Shown in pieces: positions 52,317 to 61,920 of a stretch of 64,000 nt of DNA; the first letter of the stretch is position 1, and each line of letters starts with the position of its first letter. Source of the DNA: Bradyrhizobium ottawaense. Its GTDB lineage: Bacteria; Pseudomonadota; Alphaproteobacteria; Rhizobiales; Xanthobacteraceae. The DNA lies in assembly GCF_002278135.3 (NCBI RefSeq), contig NZ_CP029425.2, positions 2,766,001 to 2,830,000 on the forward strand. Reading direction: 5' to 3'. The notes beneath the pieces are model-generated. The model did not search any database, was not told the DNA's origin, and saw only the letters and a list, made by a program, of their open reading frames with translations. A program made the position numbers and the translations under genes.

Positions 52317-53585
52317 ATGCCGACCAAGCCTCAATTGCCGGAACGTTCGTCGCGAGCGATGGAAGGGCCGAGTGCGCTCGACGGTCTGCTGGTCATCGAT
52401 TTCACGCGTGTCGTCGCCGGCCCGGCCTGCACGCAGACGCTTGCCGATTTTGGCGCGCAGGTCATCAAGATCGAAAATCCCGACGGCGGCGACGACACAC
52501 GCGCCTATGAACACGCCGAAATTGGCGGCGAAAGCGCCGCCTATCTCAGCCTGAACCGCAACAAGCGCGGCATTGCGCTCGACCTTGCCGTGCCAGAGGC
52601 CCGCGAGATCGCGCTGGATCTGATCCGCAAGGCGGATGTGGTCGTGGAGAATTTTTCGAGCGGGGTCATGAAGAAGTTCGGGCTCGACTATGACGCGGTC
52701 GCCCCGCTCAATCCCCGGCTGGTCTATTGCTCGATCTCCGCCTACGGACGCTCCGGACCGTTCGCCTCCCGCCCCGGCTTCGATCCCATCACGCAGGCGG
52801 AGAGCGGCTTCATGTCGCTCAACGGATTTGCCGACGGTCCGGCGGTTCGTACCGGCCCTCCGATCGTGGACATGGCGACGGGGATGTCTGCCTGTAACGC
52901 CATCCTGCTCGCGCTGTTGGCCCGGGACCGGCTTGGCCGCGGGCAGCATGTCGAAGTCGCCTTGTTCGACGTTGCGATGGGGATGACCGGCTTTTACGGC
53001 ATGGCGTATCTCATCAATGGCGAAAACCCCGGCCGGTTCGGCAATTCGCCGAGCGGGTCTCCCACCGTCGGCGTCTATGAGGCCTCCGATGGGCCGCTCT
53101 ACATGGCCTGCGCCAACGATCGGCTGTATCGCCGGCTCGTGGTCGAGGTGCTGAACCGGCCTGATCTCATCACCGATCCGCAGTTTGCCTCGCGCAAGGC
53201 CCGTTCCGAGAACAAGGAGCTTTTGCGGGCAGCCATTGCGGAGGTCTTTGCCAGCGATACGCTCGAGAACTGGATGGCGAAAATGAAGCTGGCCAATATT
53301 CCGGTCGGCTATCTCCGGACGGTCGAGGAGGGGTTCAATGCGCCAGAGGCTCGCGAGCGCCATCGCTTGAGCCGCATTCCGCACCGTACAGCGGAATGGG
53401 TGCCCAACATCGAGCCGCCGATTACCATGAGCCTGACCGCCGCGATCGATCCCGTTGCGGCCCCGCTGTTAGGTGAGCATACCGAGGACGTCTTGCGCAG
53501 CATGCTCGGTTATGACGAGCGTCGGATCGCGGAGTTTACCCGGAAGGGCGTCTTTGGCTCGGGCAAGCCCTCTACTCCGGTTTAA
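52317..53585 (+). CDS. CaiB/BaiF family CoA-transferase
   Basis: A 422-residue class III CoA-transferase. Typical segments are GPACTQTLADFGAQVIKIEN, DVVVENFSSGVMKKFGLDY and YCSISAYGRSGPFASRPGFD, with the catalytic Asp region in the expected order. It moves CoA between carboxylic acids, often to start degradation of an organic acid. AAGGGAG precedes the ATG at 52317. It opens the catabolic island. Confidence 0.9.
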   Translation: MPTKPQLPERSSRAMEGPSALDGLLVIDFTRVVAGPACTQTLADFGAQVIKIENPDGGDDTRAYEHAEIGGESAAYLSLNRNKRGIALDLAVPEAREIALDLIRKADVVVENFSSGVMKKFGLDYDAVAPLNPRLVYCSISAYGRSGPFASRPGFDPITQAESGFMSLNGFADGPAVRTGPPIVDMATGMSACNAILLALLARDRLGRGQHVEVALFDVAMGMTGFYGMAYLINGENPGRFGNSPSGSPTVGVYEASDGPLYMACANDRLYRRLVVEVLNRPDLITDPQFASRKARSENKELLRAAIAEVFASDTLENWMAKMKLANIPVGYLRTVEEGFNAPEARERHRLSRIPHRTAEWVPNIEPPITMSLTAAIDPVAAPLLGEHTEDVLRSMLGYDERRIAEFTRKGVFGSGKPSTPV

Positions 53586-53712
53586 GCCGGAGCCGTCAGT
53601 CCCTGGCAACAGGCGTCGCGCGGTATGTGAATCGATGCTTCGTGATGCCTGCTGCATTGGCTTGATTTGGTAAGGGGCCGGCCGCATAAATACGCCAAAG
53701 TGAGGGAAGCGA

Positions 53713-54942
53713 ATGGCGCCTGGTCGAAAGCCGAGCATGGGTCAGCCCACCGGGCCGGAAGCCGGCGAACGCGCCTATGCGGCGATGATCGCGAAGGCCC
53801 GGGCCCTCATGCCGCGACTACGAGAGCGGGCGGTGCGGACGGAGGAGCTGCGGCATCTCCCGTCGGAAACCGAGATGGACCTCCATGAAGCCGGCCTGTT
53901 CCGGATGCTTCAACCGGCACGGATCGGCGGCGCCGAGCTCGACTATGTCGCTCTTGTCGACTGCGCTGAGCTGCTCGGACAGGCGGATGCATCGGTGGCC
54001 TGGAATCTCGCCAATCTGGCGAGCCACCACTGGATGCTCGGCATGTTCGAGCAGAAGGCGCAGGATCTGGTCTGGGGCCGTGATCCGGATGCGCTGATCG
54101 CATCCTCATTCATTTTTCCCGCCGGACGCGCCACGCGGGTCGAGGGCGGTTATCAGCTGCGCGGCAGCTGGCCATTCTCCTCCGGGGTTGCCTCCTGCGA
54201 ATGGAACATGCTTGCAAGCGTGGTCTACTCCGACGACGAGGCCGACGGCATCGAGTATCGCATCTTCCTGCTGCCAAAAGGCGACTACAACGTGCTGGAC
54301 ACATGGAACGTCGCGGGATTGCGCGGGACCGGGTCCTGCGACGTGGAGGTCAGGGATGTCTTCGTGGCTGACCATATGACAGTCGCCGTCGGCGACCTCT
54401 CAGGCGGCCCGACGCCGGGGAGCACGGTCAATCCAAATCCGCTTTATGCGCTGCCCGTGTTCTCGCTGTTCCCATACGTCCTCTCCGGTGTCGCGCTGGG
54501 GAATGCGCAAGCGTGCCTCGACGATTATACGGAGGTCGCACGTCATCGTATTTCAACCTACAACCGGGCCAAATTGAGCGATTTTCAAAGCACCCAGATC
54601 AAGATCGCGGAGGCCTCGGCGAAGATCGATGCCGCGCGCCTGATCATGCGCTCGGCGTGTCTCGATGCCATGGAGGACGCGCGGCTTGGTCACATCCCCG
54701 GCATGGCGACCAAGACCCGTTATCGGCGCGACGGATCTTTTTCGGTGAACCTGTGCACGGACGCGGTCTCGATGCTGTTTGCCGCGAGCGGCGCGCGCGG
54801 TCTGTTCACGACAGGCGTGTTGCAGCGGCAATTTCGCGATGCGCACGCGATCAACTCGCATCTCGCATTCAACTTCGATGCGGCCGGGACCAACTATGGA
54901 CGGGTGGCGCTGGGCCTGCCGTCCGAAAATCTCACGCTGTGA
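53713..54942 (+). CDS. Flavin-dependent monooxygenase, oxygenase component (HsaA/acyl-CoA dehydrogenase fold)
   Basis: A 409-residue protein of the acyl-CoA dehydrogenase fold, group with the reduced-flavin-using hydroxylases (HsaA, HpaH type). ASVAWNLANLASHHWML, PFSSGVASCEWNM, GTGSCDVEVRDVFV fit. It would use reduced flavin from the partner reductase encoded 9 bp downstream to hydroxylate an aromatic or heteroaromatic ring. Substrate unknown. Confidence 0.82.
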   Translation: MAPGRKPSMGQPTGPEAGERAYAAMIAKARALMPRLRERAVRTEELRHLPSETEMDLHEAGLFRMLQPARIGGAELDYVALVDCAELLGQADASVAWNLANLASHHWMLGMFEQKAQDLVWGRDPDALIASSFIFPAGRATRVEGGYQLRGSWPFSSGVASCEWNMLASVVYSDDEADGIEYRIFLLPKGDYNVLDTWNVAGLRGTGSCDVEVRDVFVADHMTVAVGDLSGGPTPGSTVNPNPLYALPVFSLFPYVLSGVALGNAQACLDDYTEVARHRISTYNRAKLSDFQSTQIKIAEASAKIDAARLIMRSACLDAMEDARLGHIPGMATKTRYRRDGSFSVNLCTDAVSMLFAASGARGLFTTGVLQRQFRDAHAINSHLAFNFDAAGTNYGRVALGLPSENLTL

Positions 54943-54951
54943 GGCCGGCCG

Positions 54952-55515
54952 ATGAATGATCTGCCGCAGCAGCCCGGCGCTCCCGATCCCGCCAACGAGT
55001 TCGCGAGCGACAGCTCGTCGATCGATCCTCGCGACTTTCGCAACGCGCTCGGAACCTATGCAACGGGCGTGACGATCATCACGGCCGCAGCGCCTGACGG
55101 CAAGCCCTACGGGCTGACTTGTAATTCGTTCGCCTCCGTCTCGCTGAACCCTCCGCTGGTGCTATGGAGCCTGGTCGTCTATTCCTCCAGTCTGACCATC
55201 TTCCAGAATGCCAGCCATTTCACCGTCAACGTGCTTGGTGCTTCGCAGCAGGCGCTTGCGACAAAATTCGCCAAGTCGTCGGACGACAAGTTCACAGGTG
55301 TAGACTGGGCGCCGGGCCTCGGCGGAGCGCCGGTGCTTGCGGAGAGCGTCGCCAACTTTCAATGCCGCTCCGTGAATCGCTATTATGGCGGCGACCACGT
55401 GATCTTTCTCGGCGCGGTCGAGGCCTATACCTACGGTGCGAAGGAGCCGCTGCTCTTCGCGCGGGGGACGTTCGGCCGATTCCTCGCAGACGACGAGCGC
55501 AAGACGTCGCCTTGA
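54952..55515 (+). CDS. Flavin reductase, partner of the upstream monooxygenase
   Basis: A 187-residue flavin reductase: RNALGTYATGVTIITAAAPD, GLTCNSFASVSLNPPLVLWS and FTVNVLGASQQALATKFAK are standard for this family. It reduces FMN or FAD with NAD(P)H and hands it to the oxygenase. Spacing of 9 bp makes a two-component system certain enough. Confidence 0.9.
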   Translation: MNDLPQQPGAPDPANEFASDSSSIDPRDFRNALGTYATGVTIITAAAPDGKPYGLTCNSFASVSLNPPLVLWSLVVYSSSLTIFQNASHFTVNVLGASQQALATKFAKSSDDKFTGVDWAPGLGGAPVLAESVANFQCRSVNRYYGGDHVIFLGAVEAYTYGAKEPLLFARGTFGRFLADDERKTSP

Positions 55516-55540
55516 CGTGCTTCAGATCTCGCTCGACGGC

Positions 55541-56449
55541 TTAGCGCTCTGCCGCTGAAAGTTTGTAAATCTCCAGTGCGTCCGCTCCCGCGCCGCGCGC
55601 GGCCTTGGCGAGCCTGAAAAGTTGTCCCGCAAGAGAGGCCATCGGCACCGGTGTCGATGTCGCCTGCGCGACGTCGGCGACCGTATCGAGATCCTTGAGC
55701 ATCGTGGCAATGTGACCGAGCGGTGGCGAGTGAATGCCTTGCACCATTCTGGGCACGAAAAGCTGGAGCGGGATCGAGTCCGCAAAGCCGCCGGCGAGCG
55801 CTTCGGGCAGGCGATTGGCGTCAATACCGGCGTTGACGGCCAGGCGCGTGGCTTCCGCGAGGACGGCCATCGGGCATCCCACGATCACCTGATTGCAGAG
55901 TTTCGTGGTCTGGCCGGCTCCGGTCGGGCCCATGTGGGTGAACCTGCGCGCCATGGCCAGCACGTAAGGGCGTACCCTCTCGATCTCGTCTGCTTCTCCG
56001 CCGGCCATGATCGCAAGGGTACCCTCCTCGGCGCCTTTCGTTCCGCCGGAAACCGGTGCATCGATCCAGCCGGCGCCATTGGCGGCCTTCAGTCGCTTTG
56101 CCAGATCGCGGGCGGCGTCGGGATGTATCGACGAGAAGTCGACGACAAGCTTGCCTGCGCCGGGCGCTGCCGCGAGCCCGTCAGGCCCGAAGATCACCTC
56201 CTCGACGGCCGCGGCATCCGTCACGCACATGAAGGCGATATCGGCGTTCGTCAGGAGATCACGAGGCGTGGCTGCGCGCCCGGCTCCGGCCTCGGCGAGC
56301 GGAGCCACCTTGCCCTCCGAACGGTTCCAGACAGTGACCTGATAGCCGGCCTTGAGCAGGCGTCGGGTCATCGGCGTTCCCATCAGGCCAAGGCCGAGAT
56401 AGCCGAGCCTCTCGACGCCTTGCGGGTTTGCCTCGCTCGCATCAGCCAT
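55541..56449 (-). CDS. 3-hydroxyisobutyrate dehydrogenase-family protein
   Basis: A 302-residue beta-hydroxyacid dehydrogenase. The NAD(P) site is GYLGLGLMGTPMTRRLL, the substrate motif is DAPVSGGTKGAEEGTLAIMA and the catalytic Lys is in GAGQTTKLCNQ. Substrate likely a short hydroxyacid or semialdehyde in the catabolic pathway. GGAGG is 6 bases before the ATG at 56449. It is convergent with the flavin reductase gene and divergent from the ABC importer genes. Confidence 0.88.
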   Translation of the reverse strand: MADASEANPQGVERLGYLGLGLMGTPMTRRLLKAGYQVTVWNRSEGKVAPLAEAGAGRAATPRDLLTNADIAFMCVTDAAAVEEVIFGPDGLAAAPGAGKLVVDFSSIHPDAARDLAKRLKAANGAGWIDAPVSGGTKGAEEGTLAIMAGGEADEIERVRPYVLAMARRFTHMGPTGAGQTTKLCNQVIVGCPMAVLAEATRLAVNAGIDANRLPEALAGGFADSIPLQLFVPRMVQGIHSPPLGHIATMLKDLDTVADVAQATSTPVPMASLAGQLFRLAKAARGAGADALEIYKLSAAER

Positions 56450-56617
56450 AGGTTGCCTCCTTCTGCCGCAGCGCGACGTGGCTTTACCATACATTGCGCG
56501 TCGGACGGCAAAACCGCCGGGCTCGCATGGCTTGCCTGATTGTTTGAACCATGAAAGATTTGAGCCCGGTCGGGGTTGGGTGGCGCCGGTCGGCGCCGGA
56601 GCAGCGGAGTGGGCACG

Positions 56618-57601
56618 ATGCGAACCGTTTCGAAATGGATCCTGGCTTTGGGGGCGGCGGCCGCCGTGAGCGCGGGGGCAAGCCCGTCATGGGCGCAGCA
56701 GACGATCCGCGTCGGTTGGACGATCCCGGCCGAGGAATCAAAGTACTGGATGATGCGCCGCCCGGCTGAATTTCCCAATCTCGGCAAGACCTACAATATC
56801 GAATGGACCCAATTCCAGGGCACCGCACCGATGACGCAGGCCTTGGCAGCCGGCGCGCTGGACTGCGCGACGCAGGCGCCGCTGTCGCTCGCCAATGGTG
56901 TGGTCGGCGGCAATCTCAAAGCCTACATCGTGGCGCAGCACGTGTTCGAGAAGCCCGGCGGCTTCTCGGTCTATTGGGCTGTCATGGATGACTCGCCCAT
57001 CAAGACGATCGCTGATCTCAAGGGCAAGACGGTCGGCATTTCCGTGATCGGCGGCGGCACGCAAGGCCCGTTCAACCTGCTCCTGAAGCAGAATGGCGTC
57101 GATCCAACCAAGGATATCAAGCTGGTCGAGGTCGGCTTTGCCGTCTCCGAGGATGCGCTGCGTCAAGGCCGCGTCGATGCGGTCAACATGAACCAGCCGT
57201 TCGCCGCGCGGGCAGAGGCAAAGGGCGGCACAAGGAAGCTCTTCTCGCTGTCCCAGGCCATGCCGAACATCGTGCATATCCTGGAAGCTTGCCGTGCCGA
57301 TTTCGTCGACAAGAACCCGGAACTGGTCAAGGCCTATGTCCGCGATATCACCTCGGGCATGAAGAAGGCGCTGGCGAACCGCGAGGAGACTCTCAAGGTC
57401 GTCAATGAGGTGCTGAAGGCGCCCATCCCGGTGCTCGAGACATACCTGCTCAAGGACAACGATTTCGGCCGTGATCCAGGTGCGGCGCCGAACTTCCCGG
57501 CGATCCAGAAGATGCTGGACATCTACGCCGAGACCGGAATGCTGCCGAAACTGGATGTCGCGCAGTTCAAGCATCCGACGATCGTCGCGCCGCTGCAATA
57601 G
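56618..57601 (+). CDS. NitT/TauT-type ABC transporter substrate-binding protein
   Basis: A 327-residue periplasmic binding protein with signal peptide (ILALGAAAAVSAGASPSWAQ) and a mature domain typical of SsuA/NMT1-like receptors: AAGALDCATQAPLSLANGV, DLKGKTVGISVIGGGTQGPF and LRQGRVDAVNMNQPFAARAE. The ATPase and two permeases follow three genes later in the same direction. The ligand is probably an aromatic or N-heterocyclic acid, judged from the enzymes in the operon. Confidence 0.88.
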   Translation: MRTVSKWILALGAAAAVSAGASPSWAQQTIRVGWTIPAEESKYWMMRRPAEFPNLGKTYNIEWTQFQGTAPMTQALAAGALDCATQAPLSLANGVVGGNLKAYIVAQHVFEKPGGFSVYWAVMDDSPIKTIADLKGKTVGISVIGGGTQGPFNLLLKQNGVDPTKDIKLVEVGFAVSEDALRQGRVDAVNMNQPFAARAEAKGGTRKLFSLSQAMPNIVHILEACRADFVDKNPELVKAYVRDITSGMKKALANREETLKVVNEVLKAPIPVLETYLLKDNDFGRDPGAAPNFPAIQKMLDIYAETGMLPKLDVAQFKHPTIVAPLQ

Positions 57602-57675
57602 GCGAGCGAACGATCCTAACGAGGAGCGTGCGGCGTCCTGGATGATCCGGGACGAAGCACGAAGAAGATGCACGT

Positions 57676-59370
57676 ATGAAGAAGTTGCGATCACGCGTCA
57701 CCACAGACGGCCTCGACCGGGCTCCGCATCGCGCATTCATGCGCGCGATGGGGCTCGACGACGCTGCGCTTGCCAAGCCGATGGTGGGCGTCGTCAGCAT
57801 GAAGGGCGAGCAGACGCCCTGCAACATGACACACGATTTTCAGGTGACGGCGGCCAAGACGGGTATCGAAGAGGCTGGCGGCACGCCGCGCGAATTCTCC
57901 ACGGTGTCGGTCTCTGACGGCATCAGCATGAACCATGAGGGAATGAAGTTCTCGTTGTTTTCGCGTGAACTGATCGCCGACTCGATCGAGGCCGTCGTCC
58001 ACGGTCTGGCCTACGACGCGCTGATCGGATACGGCGGATGTGACAAGACGCTTCCCGGCGTGATGATGGGCATGGTTCGCTGCAACGTGCCCTCAATCTT
58101 CATCTATGGCGGCAGCGCGCTGCCGGGCCGCGTGGATGGGCGCACGCTGACGGTGCTCGATTCCTATGAGGCCGTCGGCAGCTTCATGACTGGTGAGATC
58201 GACGGCGCCGCGCTGGAGCGGATCGAGCGTGCCTGCTTGCCGACGATCGGCGCCTGCGCCGGCCAGTTCACCGCCAACACCATGGGAATGGTCTCGGAGG
58301 CGATGGGCCTGACCATTCCCAACGTCTCGATGGTGCCCGGTGTCTATGCCGAGCGTGCGCAGATATCGCGGCGCGCCGGACGCCTGATCATGGAGATGGT
58401 GGAACGCGGCGGACCGTTGCCGCGCGACATCGTGACGCGCAAGTCCCTGGAGAACGGTGCGGCGATCGTTGCCGCGACGGGTGGCTCGACCAACGCCGCG
58501 CTGCATCTGCCCGCAATCGCCAACGAGGCCGGCATTGCATTCACGATCGATGATGTGGGCGAGGTCTTCGCCAGGACGCCGTTGATCGGAAATCTGCGGC
58601 CCGGGGGCAAATACACGGCAAAGGATGTCTACGACATCGGCGGTGCGGCGGTCGTGATCCGTGAGCTGATCCAGAGCGGGCATGTCGATGGCAGCTGCTT
58701 GTCCATCACCGGCCGCACACTTGCCGAAGAGTATGGCGCCGCCAACGCACCCGATGGAGAAGTTGTGTATGCGGCCCGCGCGCCGATCATGCCTGACGGC
58801 GGCGTAGCGGTGCTGAAGGGAAATCTCTGTCCCGACGGTGCGGTGATCAAGGTCGCAGGTTTGAAGAGTCAATTCTTCGAAGGCGTGGCGCGCGTTTTCG
58901 AGGATGAGGAAGCCTGCGTCGCGTCGGTTCGTGACCGCAGCTACAAGGCAGGCGAGGTCCTGGTCATCCGCAATGAGGGGCCGGTCGGCGGTCCGGGCAT
59001 GCGCGAGATGCTTGGCGTCACTGCGCTGATCTACGGGCAGGGCATGGGTGAAAAGGTCGCGCTGATCACCGATGGCCGGTTCTCTGGCGCGACCCGCGGC
59101 ATGTGCATCGGCTACGTAGCCCCCGAAGCATTTGTTGGTGGTCCGCTTGCACTCGTTCGCGATGGTGACAGGATCCGGATCGATGCCGCAAACCGGCGGA
59201 TGGATGTGCTGCTCGATGAGCAGGAACTCACAGCGCGGCGACGAGATTGGAAGCAACGTCCGCCGCGTCACCGGGCAGGCGCGCTTGCAAAGTATGCGCG
59301 GCTGGTTGGGCAGGCGCCGGGTGGAGCCGTGACGCATGAAGGCCCGGCAGAATGGCCGTGGTTCGAATGA
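57676..59370 (+). CDS. IlvD/Edd-family dehydratase
   Basis: A 564-residue iron-sulfur dehydratase. Cys49 (TPCN), Cys122 (GGCDK) and Cys194 (GACAGQ) match the cluster ligands, and [14 protein letters not shown] and [10 protein letters not shown] are family motifs. Dihydroxyacid dehydratase in branched amino-acid synthesis is the usual member, but its position between ABC importer genes suggests a catabolic role on a hydroxy or sugar acid. Confidence 0.85.
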   Translation: MKKLRSRVTTDGLDRAPHRAFMRAMGLDDAALAKPMVGVVSMKGEQTPCNMTHDFQVTAAKTGIEEAGGTPREFSTVSVSDGISMNHEGMKFSLFSRELIADSIEAVVHGLAYDALIGYGGCDKTLPGVMMGMVRCNVPSIFIYGGSALPGRVDGRTLTVLDSYEAVGSFMTGEIDGAALERIERACLPTIGACAGQFTANTMGMVSEAMGLTIPNVSMVPGVYAERAQISRRAGRLIMEMVERGGPLPRDIVTRKSLENGAAIVAATGGSTNAALHLPAIANEAGIAFTIDDVGEVFARTPLIGNLRPGGKYTAKDVYDIGGAAVVIRELIQSGHVDGSCLSITGRTLAEEYGAANAPDGEVVYAARAPIMPDGGVAVLKGNLCPDGAVIKVAGLKSQFFEGVARVFEDEEACVASVRDRSYKAGEVLVIRNEGPVGGPGMREMLGVTALIYGQGMGEKVALITDGRFSGATRGMCIGYVAPEAFVGGPLALVRDGDRIRIDAANRRMDVLLDEQELTARRRDWKQRPPRHRAGALAKYARLVGQAPGGAVTHEGPAEWPWFE

Positions 59371-59493
59371 CGCACCGCACGGGACCGAAAACGACCGCCT
59401 GTCTGGCAGGTTTCTTGCTAAGCTCGTGCCGCTGACCGAGAACGTTCAGCGGGTTCGTCGAGAAATGTTCGCGCGAGTGAGGCGAGAGACGGG

Positions 59494-60339
59494 ATGACGG
59501 TAGTGCCTGCGAGATCGAGCGAATGGGTGAGACCGGTGAGATCACAAGAGCCGGCTTCTGCGATCATCGAGATCGACCGCGTCTCGCAGGTCTTTCAGAC
59601 CTCGGCGCGCAAGGATCATGTGGCGCTTTCCGACATCTCGCTGACGATCGAGGAGGGCGCCTTCGTCTCCATCCTCGGGCCGTCCGGCTGCGGCAAGTCG
59701 ACACTGCTTTATATCGTCGGTGGTTTTGTCAGCCCGACCAGCGGCTCGGCGAAGATCAAGGGACATGCGATCACGGGGCCCGGTCCGGATCGCGGACCGG
59801 TGTTCCAGGAATTTGCGCTGTTCCCCTGGAAGACCGTGCTGGGCAATGTGATGTACGGCCCGCGTCAGCAAGGTGTGCGCGCCGCCGAGGCGGAAGCGCA
59901 GAGCCGGGCCCTGATCGAGATGGTTGGCCTCAAGGGCTATGAGAGTTTCTACCCCAAGGAATTGTCGGGCGGCATGAAGCAGCGCGTGGCGCTGGCGCGG
60001 ACGCTCGCCTACCATCCCGAAGTTCTGCTGATGGACGAGCCGTTCGGCGCGCTCGACGCGCACACAAGGACGCGCCTGCAGAACGACCTTCTCAACATCT
60101 GGGAGCGCGACCGCAAGACGGTGCTGTTCGTCACCCATTCGGTAGACGAAGCCGTCTTTCTCTCGGATAAAGTCGTGATGATGTCGAAATCGCCCGGCCG
60201 CATCCGCGAGGTCATCGACATCGATCTGCCGCGACCGCGCCGCCGCAACGAGCTGTTGCTCGACCCGCGCTATCAGAAATACGTCGTCGATATCGAGCGC
60301 ATGTTCGATGAAAGCGACGAAGCCGGGCCTGCCTCATGA
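59494..60339 (+). CDS. NitT/TauT-type ABC transporter ATP-binding protein
   Basis: A 281-residue ATPase: Walker A GPSGCGKSTL, signature LSGGMKQRVALARTLAYHP, Walker B LLMDEPFGALD. It couples to the two permeases that follow; its stop overlaps the start of the first as ATGA. The first 20 residues are extra to the family, and an internal ATG would be possible, but the given start has adequate context. Confidence 0.9.
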   Translation: MTVVPARSSEWVRPVRSQEPASAIIEIDRVSQVFQTSARKDHVALSDISLTIEEGAFVSILGPSGCGKSTLLYIVGGFVSPTSGSAKIKGHAITGPGPDRGPVFQEFALFPWKTVLGNVMYGPRQQGVRAAEAEAQSRALIEMVGLKGYESFYPKELSGGMKQRVALARTLAYHPEVLLMDEPFGALDAHTRTRLQNDLLNIWERDRKTVLFVTHSVDEAVFLSDKVVMMSKSPGRIREVIDIDLPRPRRRNELLLDPRYQKYVVDIERMFDESDEAGPAS

Positions 60340-61121
60340 TGTCGTCAGCCACCTTGATCAGACGGGCCGCTCCGGTGCTGGCCTGCATCGGGTTGCTGGC
60401 CGTGTGGCAGGTTGCGTCGCTTGCGCTGAAGAACGACAGCTTCCCGACGGCAACCGAGGCGATCCGGGCAATTCCGGATATTCTCGGCGACAAGGAATCC
60501 CTCATCAACATCCTGGCCTCGCTTCGCCGCATGGCGATCGGGTTCGGTGTGGCGGTGCTGGTTTCGATTCCGCTGGGCCTGTTGATGGGACGCAGCCGCG
60601 GCGTCGCGGCCTTTTTCAATCCGCTCCTGATGGTGATTTATCCGGTGCCGAAGGCCGCCTTGATGCCGATCATCATGCTTTGGCTGGGCGTCGGCGACGT
60701 CACCAAGACATTGGTGATCTTTCTGGGCGTCAGCCTCCCCGTGATCTATCACAGCTTCGAGGGTGCCAAGGCTGTCGAAGAGAAGATGCTGTGGTCGGGT
60801 GCCGCGATGGGGCTTTCGCCGGCGCAACGCCTGGTGCGGATCGTGTTGCCCGCGGCGCTGCCGGAGATCCTGACCGGCTGCCGCACGGGACTGGTGCTGG
60901 CGTTGATCACGATGATCACCAGCGAGATGATCGCCCGCCAGTCCGGCGCCGGCAACATCCTGTTCAATGCGCTCGACATGGGTCAGTACGACACCGTCTT
61001 TGCGATGATCATCATCGTGGGCGCGATGGGAATCTGCCTCGACGCGATTTTTGAAAGGGTTCGTGCCAGGCTCGTGCGTTGGTCCGAGCCTCAGTTCGAC
61101 ATGCCGCTGAGCTTTTCGTGA
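60336..61121 (+). CDS. NitT/TauT-type ABC transporter permease 1
   Basis: A 261-residue inner-membrane permease with the coupling-loop motif EEKMLWSGAAMGLSPAQRL and about six helices (AVLVSIPLGLLMG, LGVSLPVIYHSF). It begins within the stop of the ATPase gene (ATGA) and ends in TGATG shared with the next gene, so all three genes are translationally coupled. Confidence 0.9.
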   Translation: MMSSATLIRRAAPVLACIGLLAVWQVASLALKNDSFPTATEAIRAIPDILGDKESLINILASLRRMAIGFGVAVLVSIPLGLLMGRSRGVAAFFNPLLMVIYPVPKAALMPIIMLWLGVGDVTKTLVIFLGVSLPVIYHSFEGAKAVEEKMLWSGAAMGLSPAQRLVRIVLPAALPEILTGCRTGLVLALITMITSEMIARQSGAGNILFNALDMGQYDTVFAMIIIVGAMGICLDAIFERVRARLVRWSEPQFDMPLSFS

Positions 61122-61885
61122 TGTCGCGCATTCTCTCCGCAAACGTCCTTCTTGGGATTGCCCCGATCGTGCTGGTCATTGCGTTGTGGCAAGGCCTGGT
61201 GTCGTTCGGCTTCGCGCCCGCGGTCTTGCTGCCGCCGCCGGGCTTCGTCTTCGGCCGGCTGCTCCAGCAGCTCGTGACGTGGACGTTTCAGCAGGAGATC
61301 GCGGCAACTCTGATCCGGCTGTTTGCAGGGTTCGCGATTGCGGTCGTGCTGGGTGTCAGTATCGGCATTGCCGCCGCCGCCAATCCGGCGATCAACGCCG
61401 TGGTTCGGCCGATCGTGCGCGTATTGGCCCCGCTGCCCAAGGTCGCGCTCTATCCGGCACTCCTGCTTTTGCTCGGATTCGGCCACGGGTCGAAGATCAC
61501 ATTGGTGGCCGCGGACGCGCTCTTTCCCATTCTGCTCTCGACCTATTACGGTGCATCGACCGTCGAGCAGAAGCTGATCTGGTCGGCGATGGCGGCGGGA
61601 ACGCCGCGCTACGAAATCCTCTTCAAGGTGGTGCTGCCGGCGGCGATGCCGTCGATCCTGACCGGATGCCGGATCGGGCTTGTCATTTCCTGCATCGTGG
61701 TGTTTCTGGCCGAGATGATCACGTCGACGGACGGATTGGGGCATGCGCTCGTGACAGCGGCGCGAACTTTCCAGGCCGTCGATATGTTCGTACCGCTGAT
61801 CACGATCTCGCTGCTGGGCCTGATCCTGAATGGCCTGCTCGGGGCGCTACGCTCGTACCTGCTGCGGGGCTTTCCCGAGGCGTGA
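61121..61885 (+). CDS. NitT/TauT-type ABC transporter permease 2
   Basis: A 254-residue permease with EQKLIWSAMAAGTPRYEILF and helices such as IAPIVLVIALWQGLV. The start at 61121 shares a base with the stop of permease 1. Two unlike permeases suggest a heterodimeric channel. The dioxygenase-like gene follows at 35 bp. Confidence 0.9.
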   Translation: MSRILSANVLLGIAPIVLVIALWQGLVSFGFAPAVLLPPPGFVFGRLLQQLVTWTFQQEIAATLIRLFAGFAIAVVLGVSIGIAAAANPAINAVVRPIVRVLAPLPKVALYPALLLLLGFGHGSKITLVAADALFPILLSTYYGASTVEQKLIWSAMAAGTPRYEILFKVVLPAAMPSILTGCRIGLVISCIVVFLAEMITSTDGLGHALVTAARTFQAVDMFVPLITISLLGLILNGLLGALRSYLLRGFPEA

Positions 61886-61920
61886 ACTGACCAAGAAGAA
61901 CAGAAGACCGGGAGTGAACC

